From CAYYFX01 sp046330135 (lineage in GTDB: Bacteria > ARS69): 64,000 nt of DNA. The notes beneath the pieces were generated by a model. The model searched no databases and was not told the DNA's origin. It saw only the letters and a list, made by a program, of their open reading frames with translations. The stretch is taken from the NCBI GenBank assembly GCA_046330135.1, contig JAXLTI010000004.1, positions 496,001 through 560,000 on the forward strand. Direction: 5' to 3'. Positions 1 to 7,150 of this stretch are shown here, piece by piece (within the stretch, counting starts at the first letter, position 1; every line of letters begins with the position of its first letter). The position numbers and the translations under genes were made by a program.

Positions 1-189
1 AGCCACTGCGCGTTCTATCTGATGAGCTCTTCCATGGTGAAGACGCATGAAGCCGACCTGGAGGGCTACGACACGAGCAAGGGCACCATTCGCTTTCAGC
101 CGGACAAGCCGCTTCCGGTGGCCCTCGTTCGGAAGCTGGTGAAGGCGCGGATGGCGGAGAACGCGAGCCTGCGGAAGAAGTCGAGGTAG
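1..189 (+). CDS. DUF1801-family protein, 3' end only
   Basis: The window opens inside this gene; only the last 62 codons before a TAG stop are present. The visible tail has the pattern GTIRFQPDKPLP followed by LVRKLVKARMAEN, which matches the C-terminus of DUF1801 proteins (YdhG/iron-chaperone-like fold, cytoplasmic). In that family this part carries the conserved KGTIRFP..KPLP strand and the last helix. The following acetyltransferase gene starts two bases after the stop, so the two are probably cotranscribed. Family assignment rests on the C-terminus alone, and biochemical function is poorly known for the family. Confidence 0.75.
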   Translation, partial: SHCAFYLMSSSMVKTHEADLEGYDTSKGTIRFQPDKPLPVALVRKLVKARMAENASLRKKSR

Positions 190-191
190 AG

Positions 192-743
192 GTGGCACCG
201 CCGGAGATCAACACGGAGCGTCTGGTCCTGAGCCCGTTCCTCGGCAGCGACGCTGCGGCGCTCTTCGACTACCGCGCCGATCCCGAAGTGGGCCGCTATC
301 AGTCGTGGATCCCTCGTTCCCTCGCGGATGCGCAGAGCTTCATCGACGGCGTCGCCGCCACGACCTTCGATACGCCGGGCACGTGGTTCCAGCTCGCGAT
401 CCGCCTCCGCGACTCCGGCGTGCTCGTCGGCGATCTGGGTGTTCACTTTCCTCCCGCCCAACCGGAGCAGGTCGAGATCGGCTTCACGGTGGCGCCTCGT
501 CACCAAGGCAAGGGCTACGGGACCGAGGCCGTCATCGGACTGCTCGGCTTCCTCTTCGAGTCGCTCCGGAAGCACCGCGTGTACGCGTCGGTGGATCCGG
601 AGAACCGCCGCTCCATCGCGCTCTTGAAGCGGGTCGGCATGAAGCAGGAGGCGCACTTCCGGAAGAGCTTGCGGTTCAAGGGAGAATGGGTGGACGACGT
701 CGTGTTCGCCGTCCTGGCGTCGGAGTGGACGGGCCCCGCCTAA
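192..743 (+). CDS. GNAT N-acetyltransferase, RimJ/RimL type
   Basis: A 183-residue protein of normal length for the RimJ/RimL branch of GNAT acetyltransferases, which move an acetyl group from acetyl-CoA to an amine such as a protein N-terminus. It starts with the family's typical INTERLVLSP strand. The acetyl-CoA-binding signature QGKGYGTEA is at residues 105-113, followed by the NRRSIALLKRVGM helix. The start is GTG, two bases after the previous stop, so translation is likely coupled. The substrate cannot be read from sequence. Its last bases overlap an antisense AraC remnant. Confidence 0.85.
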   Translation: MAPPEINTERLVLSPFLGSDAAALFDYRADPEVGRYQSWIPRSLADAQSFIDGVAATTFDTPGTWFQLAIRLRDSGVLVGDLGVHFPPAQPEQVEIGFTVAPRHQGKGYGTEAVIGLLGFLFESLRKHRVYASVDPENRRSIALLKRVGMKQEAHFRKSLRFKGEWVDDVVFAVLASEWTGPA

Positions 744-835
744 CGCCGCCGCGTGGCTCGGTAGGCTTGCGGCGTGGTGCGCTTCCAGCGACGGAAGGCG
801 CGATGGAACTCCGAGTAGCCGAGCGCGAGCGACAT
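740..835 (-). pseudogene. AraC-family regulator, C-terminal remnant
   Basis: Read on the minus strand, 31 codons ending in TAG give the last helix-turn-helix of an AraC/XylS regulator: LALGYSEFHRAFRRW followed by TPQAYRA. Family members normally have about three more residues between LGYSE and FHRAF (for example QSA), and over 200 residues upstream; here the reading frame upstream of 835 turns into unrelated Pro/Arg-rich sequence. I read this as the stub of a truncated gene with a small internal deletion. It overlaps the last four bases of the acetyltransferase gene on the other strand. Confidence 0.6.
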
Positions 836-969
836 TCGCGGTGGCGCTGTGCGGGGCCGCGGTGGCTTTGGTCTTCTCGGCTCGGCGGCCGGCCGCCTAA
901 GATGGCGACTCGATGCCGTTCGGCGGCGTCACGCCGCGACCGTGCCTGCGATCGCCGAGGTCATCCGCC

Positions 970-1557
970 GTGGACATCGCCGAGGAAGCGCTGTCGGTGG
1001 GACCGCAACGCGCGCGCCGCGCGATCGGCGCCATGTTCTTCGCCGTCTTCGGCGGAGCGTGGCTGACGCTCGGCGTCGTTCGCGCCGCGCCGCGCAACGT
1101 TCTCGCGCTGACCCTCATCGTCGTCGGGTCCGCAATGATCTTCTCGATCGCCCTCCGGTCCTACCGGGAGTTCCAGGGGGCGCTCGCGACGGAGCCGGAC
1201 TCTCCGGAGAAGCGAAGAGCAAGCCGGTGGTTCAACATCATCAACGCGGGTCAATGGCTCGCCATCCTCATCGTCGGCAACGTCCTGGCGAACATGGGAC
1301 TTTCGGCCTGGGTGATCCCCTCGGCCATATTCATCGTCGGCTTGCACCTGCTGCCCCTGGCGGGAATCCTCTCGAATCCGTCGCACTACGTCACTGGCAG
1401 CGCCTTGATGCTCCTGGCGGCCGGATACCCGCGCCTCTCGTCGGCCGGCCCCGACGATCCGGTCGGCTGCCTGGGCGCCGGCCTGATTCTGTGGGGAAGC
1501 GCTCTCTGGGCGGTGACCGGGGGCGCCTCGCCGGAGCGGGCGGACCCCGGGTCCTGA
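970..1557 (+). CDS. Uncharacterised multi-pass membrane protein
   Basis: A protein of about 195 residues with several hydrophobic segments: an N-terminal pair (about residues 20-65), a middle segment around IINAGQWLAILIVGNVLA, a helix ending GLHLLPLAGIL, and a C-terminal pair with HYVTGSALMLLAAG and CLGAGLILWGSALWA. This matches a conserved but unnamed family of small bacterial integral membrane proteins; I know of no defined function. The start is uncertain: GTG at 970 gives a compact N-terminus, while ATG at 913 would add 19 residues of non-family-like sequence. No clear ribosome-binding site decides between them. Confidence 0.65.
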   Translation: MDIAEEALSVGPQRARRAIGAMFFAVFGGAWLTLGVVRAAPRNVLALTLIVVGSAMIFSIALRSYREFQGALATEPDSPEKRRASRWFNIINAGQWLAILIVGNVLANMGLSAWVIPSAIFIVGLHLLPLAGILSNPSHYVTGSALMLLAAGYPRLSSAGPDDPVGCLGAGLILWGSALWAVTGGASPERADPGS

Positions 1558-1609
1558 GCACCGTGGCGCGAGCTCACGAGAACGCCCATCGAGGGGAAAG
1601 GAACCCGGC

Positions 1610-1801
1610 ATGAAGCCTTCGTCTCGCCGACACGCCGCGATCTACGCGCTCCCGATGATCCTCGCGCTGGTCGCCGCCCGACACGCCGTCCCGCACGTGC
1701 GGTCGGTCGACTTCCTCCTGGTGTTCGCGGCGGGGGCCGTGTTCGGGCTGACGCTGATGGGTGTGCTCCGCTCGCTGCGAGCGCCGGAGGACCCGAGCTA
1801 G
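1610..1801 (+). CDS. Small two-helix membrane protein
   Basis: A 63-residue ORF with a good purine-rich ribosome-binding site (GAGGGGAAAGGAA) a few bases ahead of its ATG. It encodes two hydrophobic segments, about residues 12-23 and 33-53, separated by a short His/Arg loop, with a charged C-terminus. It lies 52 bases after the preceding membrane-protein gene on the same strand and may be its partner. I do not recognise a family. The 245 bases after it, up to 2047, hold nothing I can assign. Confidence 0.5.
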   Translation: MKPSSRRHAAIYALPMILALVAARHAVPHVRSVDFLLVFAAGAVFGLTLMGVLRSLRAPEDPS

Positions 1802-2046
1802 CCGATGCGGCAGAGCTCGACCGACCCGTCGCACGCCGCAGCGTTGGTCTTCCCGGAGCCCGGTGAGAGCGCCGAGACCGGCCCCGCTCCGGGCGCCGCA
1901 CCCGTCGCGCACTCGCACGATGTCTTGCAGCCGCGCCCCCGTCGATCGCAGAATCTCGCCGCGCCCGTGGTCCGAGGGTTCGACCCCGGCACCGAGCGCC
2001 GCGCGCGGACGCCCCGCGTAGCCCTGTCGCAACCGAGGGAGAGCCC

Positions 2047-2388
2047 ATGGCGAAGGCCGAAAGCACGAGCTCGCCGATCCGCCAGCTCGCCAGATACGAG
2101 GTCCGCGCGGAAGCGCTGGATCGCTGCCTGGCCGCCATTCACGAGTTCGTCGCGTACGTTCGCGCCCACGAGCCCGGGACGTTGCGCTACGAAGTCTGGC
2201 AGGAGCCCGCGCACCCCACGCGCTTCGTGCACCTCTTCGTGTTCCGCGACGCCGCGGCCGATCGCGCGCATTCCGAGTCCGCCGCGGTCGAGAAGTTCGC
2301 GTCGATTCTCTATCCCGAGTGTCTCGCCCCCGTGGAGTTCATCGACTACACGCAGGTGGACGCGAACGTGGAGCTGCCGGCGCGATAA
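2047..2388 (+). CDS. Antibiotic biosynthesis monooxygenase (ABM)-type protein
   Basis: A 113-residue protein with the ABM/quinol-monooxygenase ferredoxin-like fold. Visible hallmarks are an initial strand RYEVRAEALDRC, a helix ending EFVAYVRAHEPGTLRYEVW, then a strand with FVHLFVFRDAAA and the AHSESAAVEKFA helix. Proteins of this family are small dimeric cytoplasmic enzymes or binding proteins, some acting as cofactor-independent oxygenases on quinols; others have unknown substrates. The ATG is preceded by GGGAGAGCCC. Its neighbour is another small alpha/beta-barrel-like protein. Confidence 0.75.
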   Translation: MAKAESTSSPIRQLARYEVRAEALDRCLAAIHEFVAYVRAHEPGTLRYEVWQEPAHPTRFVHLFVFRDAAADRAHSESAAVEKFASILYPECLAPVEFIDYTQVDANVELPAR

Positions 2389-2520
2389 GCAGTTCCCTCG
2401 CGTTCGCCGACACGGCTCCGGCGCGAAGCTCAGTGGCCGTCTGCGTCGCGTGGTATGGTACCGCCCCTCGCGTCCGCAACGACCGGGCCGCGCCACCCGT
2501 CTCACCCACAGGTGTCCGAG

Positions 2521-2805
2521 ATGACCATTCTGCAGATCGAACATCCCGTGCCCGACTTCGACTCCTGGAAGAAGGCCTTCGACAGCGACCCGGCGCATCG
2601 ACGGAAGAACGGCGTTCGCCGCTACCGGGTCATGCGGTCGGTCGAGAATCCGAACTACGTCTTGGTGGATCTGGAGTTCGACAGCACGCCGGAGGCGGAG
2701 GCATTCCGTACGGTTCTCCAGAGCCTGTGGCGTCGGGTCGAGGGCAAGGTCATGGAGAGCCCGCGCGCGCGGGTCGTGGAGACGGTGGAGACCAAGGACC
2801 TCTGA
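2521..2805 (+). CDS. Small conserved protein, likely dimeric alpha/beta-barrel fold
   Basis: A 94-residue protein starting MTILQIEHPVPDFDSWKKAF, a pattern seen in small conserved actinobacterial and soil-bacterial proteins related in shape to ABM/cyclase domains (strand, then helix with DSDPAHR, then RYRVMR and NYVLVDLEFD strands, then a long helix). No catalytic residues can be named and no function is known to me. I chose ATG 2521 over an upstream in-frame start at 2455 because the extra residues look non-coding and the conserved MTILQIEHPV start is typical. Confidence 0.6.
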   Translation: MTILQIEHPVPDFDSWKKAFDSDPAHRRKNGVRRYRVMRSVENPNYVLVDLEFDSTPEAEAFRTVLQSLWRRVEGKVMESPRARVVETVETKDL

Positions 2806-2895
2806 TCCCGTCGCTCGCCACGCGGGCGCGCATCCTCTGAGACCTTCGCCCGCACACCGGCGCGCATCCTCCGTCCCGGCAGGAACGTTGAGACC

Positions 2896-4302
2896 ATGGC
2901 CCGTCGAGAAGTGTCCGACACCTTCGAGCGCGGGGACCCGTACGAGAGGTACGTGGGCCGCTGGAGCCGCCAGATCGCGCCGCGCTTCCTCGCGTGGCTG
3001 GGCGTCCCGGCCGGCAGGCGGTGGCTGGACGTGGGATGCGGCACCGGAGCGCTCTGCGCCGCGATCCTCGAGCAGGCCTCGCCGGCGTCGGTGGTCGGCG
3101 TCGAGCCTTCCGACGGCTTCCTGCAGGCGGCGAAGGGGAATCTCCGGGGTCGAGCGGTCCTCCGGCAAGGCAGCGCCGAGAGGATCCCGCTGGCCGACGC
3201 GTCGGTGGACGTCTCGGTCTCCGGGCTCGCGCTGAATTTCGTTTCGGACCCGCGTGCCGGTCTCGCGGAGATGATGAGAGTCACGCGCCGCGGCGGCGTC
3301 ATCGCCGCGTACGTCTGGGACTACGCCGGGAAGATGGAGCTGGTGCGACACTTCTGGGATGTCGCCGCGGAGCTCGATCCTGGCGCGGCGGCCCTGCATG
3401 AAGGAGCGCGCTTCCCGTTGTGTCGCCCGGAAGCGCTGACCGAGCTGTTCGCGAGCGCCGGACTGAAGGAGGTGGACGTGACGAGCCTGGACGTCCAGGC
3501 GTCCTTCGCGAGCTTCGACGACTACTGGCAGCCGTTCCTCGGCGGGCAGGGCCCGGCTCCGGCCTACGCGATGTCGCTCGACGCGGCGGCGCGGGAGCGA
3601 CTGCGCGCCTGCCTCCGCGCGCGCGTTCCGGCGGCGCCCACCGGCGCGATCGCCCTGATCGCCCGCGCGTGGGCCGTTCGGGGAACGTCGCCGGGCGACG
3701 CGGCGGCGGACGGAATCGAGACTCGTCGCGCGTCGACCGCGGACGCCGTCGACGTTCGCCGCGCGTCGACCGCGGACGGGATCGTGATTCGTCCCGCGAC
3801 CGTCGCCGACGTCGACGTCTTGACGAATCTGGCGGCGCGCACGTATCGCGACGCATACGCGTCCAACCACGACCCGGATCAGCTGGAGCGGCACATCGCT
3901 TCGAACTTCACGCCGGCCAGGATCCGAGCGGAGGTCGGGGACCCTTTGTGCACCGTCCTCCTCGCGCTCGCTCGCGGCGAGCCCGTGGGGTACGCGTTGC
4001 TGCGTCGCGTGCCGCCGCCGGCTTGCGTCCGCAGCGTGTCCTCGATCGAGCTGAGCCGGATCTACCTCGTGCAGCAGATGATCGGTCGAGGATGCGGGTC
4101 GGCGCTCATGCAAGCCTGCCTCGAAGAGGCGCGCCGGTCGGGTCGAGAGACGATCTGGCTCGGGGTTTGGGAGGAGAACGCACGTGCGCTCGCCTTCTAC
4201 GAGAAGTGGGGCTTCGAGCGGGTCGGGACGCAGGAGTTCGTGTTCGGCGGGACGGCCTACGAAGATCTGGTGATGGCGAGGAGCATTCCGGTCGACGCCT
4301 GA
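2896..4302 (+). CDS. Fusion: SAM-dependent methyltransferase + GNAT acetyltransferase
   Basis: A single 468-codon ORF with two enzyme domains. Residues about 1-265 are a class I methyltransferase of the Methyltransf_11 kind, with motif I LDVGCGTGALCA near residues 44-55 and the post-motif strand at VVGVEPSDG. Residues about 296-468 are a GNAT domain, with IVIRPATVADVDVL at its start, the acetyl-CoA signature GRGCGSALMQA near 397-407 and NARALAFYEKWGF close to the end. The linker (275-298) contains two extra degenerate copies of the GNAT start (RRASTAD twice). Substrates are unknown. The two domains could act on the same small molecule or peptide, but that is inference. Confidence 0.8.
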   Translation: MARREVSDTFERGDPYERYVGRWSRQIAPRFLAWLGVPAGRRWLDVGCGTGALCAAILEQASPASVVGVEPSDGFLQAAKGNLRGRAVLRQGSAERIPLADASVDVSVSGLALNFVSDPRAGLAEMMRVTRRGGVIAAYVWDYAGKMELVRHFWDVAAELDPGAAALHEGARFPLCRPEALTELFASAGLKEVDVTSLDVQASFASFDDYWQPFLGGQGPAPAYAMSLDAAARERLRACLRARVPAAPTGAIALIARAWAVRGTSPGDAAADGIETRRASTADAVDVRRASTADGIVIRPATVADVDVLTNLAARTYRDAYASNHDPDQLERHIASNFTPARIRAEVGDPLCTVLLALARGEPVGYALLRRVPPPACVRSVSSIELSRIYLVQQMIGRGCGSALMQACLEEARRSGRETIWLGVWEENARALAFYEKWGFERVGTQEFVFGGTAYEDLVMARSIPVDA

Positions 4303-4353
4303 GGGCTCCCGGGCGGATGCTGGCGGCGTCATGGTGCGAGGGAGGCGAGAGAC

Positions 4354-5130
4354 ATGGCGAAGCGAGCGGCCGGGCCGCAGGCGCCGCTGACCCTTCGCGC
4401 GGTCGTCGACGCGCTGCGCAAGCGCTACGGTCCGCCCAAGCCGCTTCCGACCGCCGACCCCTTCGAGCTGGTCCTCTGGGAGAACGTGGCGTACCTCGCG
4501 TCACCGGCGCGGCGGCGCGACGCGTTCGCGACGCTGAAGCGGACGGTGGGGACGGAGCCGGAGGCCATCCTCGGCGCGAAGCCGCAGGCCCTGGAGAGCG
4601 TCACCGCCCGCGGGATCCTCGAAGAGACGTTCGCCGGCAAGCTCCGGGAATGCGCGAGCATCGTGCTCGAGAGGCTGGACGGTGATCTCGCGGCCGCAGT
4701 GCGCGGCCCGATCGACCGCGCGAAGCGAGCGCTGTGCCTCTTCCCCGGCATCGGGGAGCCGGGAGCGGAGAAGATCCTCCTCTTCAGCGGTCGCGAAGCG
4801 CTCCTCGCCCCGGAGTCGAACGGCCTGCGCGTGCTCTGCCGGCTCGGTCTCGTCACGGAGGAGAAGTCGTACGCGGCCACGTACGCGGCCGCCCGGGACG
4901 TCGCGAAGGACCTGCCGGCGAAGCCGAGCGTCCTGCAGGAGGCGCACCTGCTCCTCCAGCAACACGGGCAGACGCTGTGCAAGCGCAGCGCCCCGCGCTG
5001 CGAGGAATGCCCGCTGTTCCCGGCCTGCGAATACGCCGCGGCGTCTCGCAGCGCGCGCGAGCAGCGCGTGCCGCCGTCGAAGCGCAAGGGGACGTCCACC
5101 CGAGGGCGCGGGCGGCGGCGGCTGTCGTGA
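4354..5130 (+). CDS. Endonuclease III-like HhH-GPD protein with a [4Fe-4S] cluster motif
   Basis: A 258-residue protein of the HhH-GPD DNA glycosylase superfamily. It has the helix-hairpin-helix LFPGIGEPGAEKIL (about 129-142) and a complete cluster motif C-x6-C-x2-C-x5-C at C209, C216, C219 and C225, as in endonuclease III and MutY. At the positions of the endonuclease III catalytic lysine and aspartate it has Pro136 and Glu154 (APESNGLRV in place of VDTHVxRV). So classic lyase activity looks unlikely, and monofunctional or divergent activity, or a binding role, is possible. A basic Arg/Ser-rich tail follows the cluster. The start lies 51 bases after the previous gene. Confidence 0.75.
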   Translation: MAKRAAGPQAPLTLRAVVDALRKRYGPPKPLPTADPFELVLWENVAYLASPARRRDAFATLKRTVGTEPEAILGAKPQALESVTARGILEETFAGKLRECASIVLERLDGDLAAAVRGPIDRAKRALCLFPGIGEPGAEKILLFSGREALLAPESNGLRVLCRLGLVTEEKSYAATYAAARDVAKDLPAKPSVLQEAHLLLQQHGQTLCKRSAPRCEECPLFPACEYAAASRSAREQRVPPSKRKGTSTRGRGRRRLS

Positions 5131-5240
5131 TGGGAGTTCTTCGCCGCGACGGGACCCGCGAGTCAGCGCAGACTTGCGGCGGGCCCGCGTCTTCCCTCAT
5201 GCTGCGCGGGTCGTGACGCTGCGGTCGCGGGAGGAGCCCG

Positions 5241-5471
5241 ATGTCGAAGCACCTTCAGACCTACGAGACCCCGGAAATCGTCGTCACGTTCGATCCCGAG
5301 GTCTGCCGGCACTCGGGGGCGTGCGTTCGCGGGCTGCCCGCCGTCTTCGACGTGCGTCGCCGGGACTGGGTGCGTCCGGGCGCCGCGAGCGCCGCGGAGG
5401 TCGAGGCGCAGGTGCATCGTTGCCCGTCGGGCGCGCTGCAGTGCCGCCGCAAGTCTCCGCCGTCCGAGTAG
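5241..5471 (+). CDS. YjdI-family divergent ferredoxin-like protein
   Basis: A 76-residue protein matching the YjdI/Fer4_19 family of small divergent single-cluster iron-sulfur proteins. It has CRHSGACVRGLPAVF (Cys at about 28 and 34) and a later CPSGAL with Cys near 61, where members bind one cluster with fewer cysteines than normal ferredoxins. It begins with the typical Y-E-T-PEIVVTFDPEVC strand. GGAGG ahead of the ATG gives a good ribosome-binding site. Family members often sit next to acetyltransferases or small redox proteins; the electron partner is unknown. Confidence 0.8.
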   Translation: MSKHLQTYETPEIVVTFDPEVCRHSGACVRGLPAVFDVRRRDWVRPGAASAAEVEAQVHRCPSGALQCRRKSPPSE

Positions 5472-5674
5472 CGCTCTCACCCGCACGTCCGGGACCTTTT
5501 CGGCTCGAGGGGCGGTTCTTCCTCCGGCAAACCGAGCTGTCGTGCGAGCCATCGCGGTGCGATGGAGTACCGGCCCTTTCTCTCCGGAGAATCTCCTCGC
5601 CTCTCCGCGGCGTCCAACAGTCAAAGTCACGAAGAGTGACGGGATTCCAGGAGCTCGACGACGAGGAGAAGACC

Positions 5675-6589
5675 ATGTCCATTCGACCGGTGAAGAGGAT
5701 CGTCCAGGCCAAGCCCACGCTCGAGGGGGCCGGAGTGAAGCTGCGTCGTGCGTTCGGGTTCGGCGAGACGGGGGAGTTCGATCCGTTCCTCCTCTTCGAC
5801 GATTTCCGGAACGACAACCCGGAGGACTACCTCAAGGGCTTCCCGTGGCACCCGCATCGCGGGATCGAGACCATCACCTACGTGCTCGCGGGCACGGTGA
5901 AGCACGGCGACAGCCTGGGGAACAAGGGGACGCTGGGCGGCGGCGACGTCCAATGGATGACCGCCGGGAGCGGCATTCTCCATCAGGAGATGCCCAGGGG
6001 CGACGCCATCGGCCGGATGCACGGCTTCCAGCTCTGGGCGAATCTGCCGGCGTCCTTGAAGATGACGACGCCGCGCTATCAGGACGTGGAGTCGAGCGCG
6101 ATCCCCGAGGTCACGGACGACGACGGGACGAAGGTGCGCGTCGTCTGCGGGAGCTTCTGGGGAAAGAAGGGGCCCGTGGACGGCGTCGCGTCGGATCCGC
6201 GCTATCTGGATGTCTCCGTTCCCGCGGGTCAGCGCAAGACGATTCCCGTGGAGGATTCGCGGCACGCGTTCGCCTACGTGTTCGAGGGCGCCGGCAAGTT
6301 CCGGGACGCCTCTCCGCCGCGCGACGTCCGCGAGGAGTCGCTCGGTCCGGGTCAGCCGGCGGTGCCGTCCACCGACGAGGCGGCGGGGAATCGATCGCTG
6401 GTCCTTTTCGACGCGGGGAACGAGGTGACCGTGCAGGCCGGCGAGGAGGGCGTGAGGTTCCTCCTGGTGTCGGGGAAGCCCATCCAGGAGCCGGTGGCAT
6501 GGTACGGTCCGATCGTGATGAACACGGAGGAGCAGCTGGAGCGCGCCTACGCCGAGCTGCGCGACGGAACGTTCATCAAGCACGCGTGA
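5675..6589 (+). CDS. Pirin family protein
   Basis: A 304-residue bicupin protein of the pirin family, cytoplasmic. The N-terminal cupin carries the metal-binding HPHRGIETITYVL segment (two His about residues 56 and 58) and the HQEMP motif (His/Glu near 101-103), as in YhhW/YhaK-type quercetin 2,3-dioxygenases and human pirin. The C-terminal cupin ends with ITEV-like strands and PIQEPVAWYGPIVMNT, the usual pirin ending. The ATG at 5675 is preceded by GAGGAGAAG. The long upstream extension of the same frame is the out-of-frame shadow of earlier genes. In vivo function is unproven for most homologues. Confidence 0.9.
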   Translation: MSIRPVKRIVQAKPTLEGAGVKLRRAFGFGETGEFDPFLLFDDFRNDNPEDYLKGFPWHPHRGIETITYVLAGTVKHGDSLGNKGTLGGGDVQWMTAGSGILHQEMPRGDAIGRMHGFQLWANLPASLKMTTPRYQDVESSAIPEVTDDDGTKVRVVCGSFWGKKGPVDGVASDPRYLDVSVPAGQRKTIPVEDSRHAFAYVFEGAGKFRDASPPRDVREESLGPGQPAVPSTDEAAGNRSLVLFDAGNEVTVQAGEEGVRFLLVSGKPIQEPVAWYGPIVMNTEEQLERAYAELRDGTFIKHA

Positions 6590-6629
6590 CGAAGGAACGG
6601 GGCGTCTGATCGGGCGCCTTCGTCAGAGC

Positions 6630-6657
6630 GCCGCGCCGATCGAGGGATCGGCGCGGC
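6630..6657 (+). terminator. Perfect 12-bp hairpin after the pirin gene
   Basis: GCCGCGCCGATC, a four-base loop GAGG, then the exact reverse complement GATCGGCGCGGC, 40 bases after the pirin stop. No T-run follows, so it may be a weak intrinsic terminator or an mRNA-stabilising hairpin separating pirin from the next operon. Confidence 0.55.
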
Positions 6658-6775
6658 CGCGCTGTCCTCGGGCCCGGAGGCGCTGTCCGCTTCGTGGGTC
6701 GAGTCGATGTCGATTTCGGGCCTTCCCGGACGACTACGGGCGTTCGAGAGGTCCCACCACGAATCGGAGGACGTC

Positions 6776-7132
6776 ATGAAGTACCTGTGTCTCATCTACA
6801 GCGACGAAACGCAGTGGCAGAAGATGTCGAAGGCCGAGCTGGAGAAGGTGATGGTGGACTACCGCGAGTTCACGGACGGCATCCGGAAGAGCGGCCATCT
6901 CGTCGACGGCAACCCGCTGGAGCCCGTCCACACCGCCACCACGGTCCGCGTCCGGAACGGCAAGCTCTCGACCACGGACGGGCCGTTCGCGGAGACCAAA
7001 GAACAGCTCGGCGGCTACTACATGATCGAGGCCAAGGACCTGAACGAAGCCATCCAGGTCGCCTCGAGGATTCCGGGCGCGCGCCACGGGTGCATCGAGG
7101 TGCGGCCCATCGCGGACATGAGCCGGGAGTAG
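6776..7132 (+). CDS. YCII-related DGPF-domain protein
   Basis: A 118-residue protein of the YCII/DGPF family: MKYLCLIYSDE at the start, the family's namesake DGPFAETKEQLGGYYMI in the middle, and an EVRPI-type ending. Genes of this family typically sit directly before an ECF sigma factor of the ECF42 kind, as here (stop at 7132, sigma start 7151), and are thought to act in the same signalling unit, although the mechanism is not settled. GGAGGACGTC ahead of the ATG gives a strong ribosome-binding site. Confidence 0.9.
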   Translation: MKYLCLIYSDETQWQKMSKAELEKVMVDYREFTDGIRKSGHLVDGNPLEPVHTATTVRVRNGKLSTTDGPFAETKEQLGGYYMIEAKDLNEAIQVASRIPGARHGCIEVRPIADMSRE

Positions 7133-7150
7133 CCGAGGAGATCGTTGCGG

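Noticed and set aside
1798..2046. Possible small gene on either strand between 1802 and 2046
   Set aside because: Both readings are compositionally shadow-like, with no ribosome-binding site or recognisable motif; a minus-strand Cys-containing segment was considered but not supported.
4682..5674. N-terminal extension of the pirin frame
   Set aside because: The residues before 5675 are out-of-frame translation of the endonuclease III-like and YjdI genes; pirin homologues start at the ATG used here.
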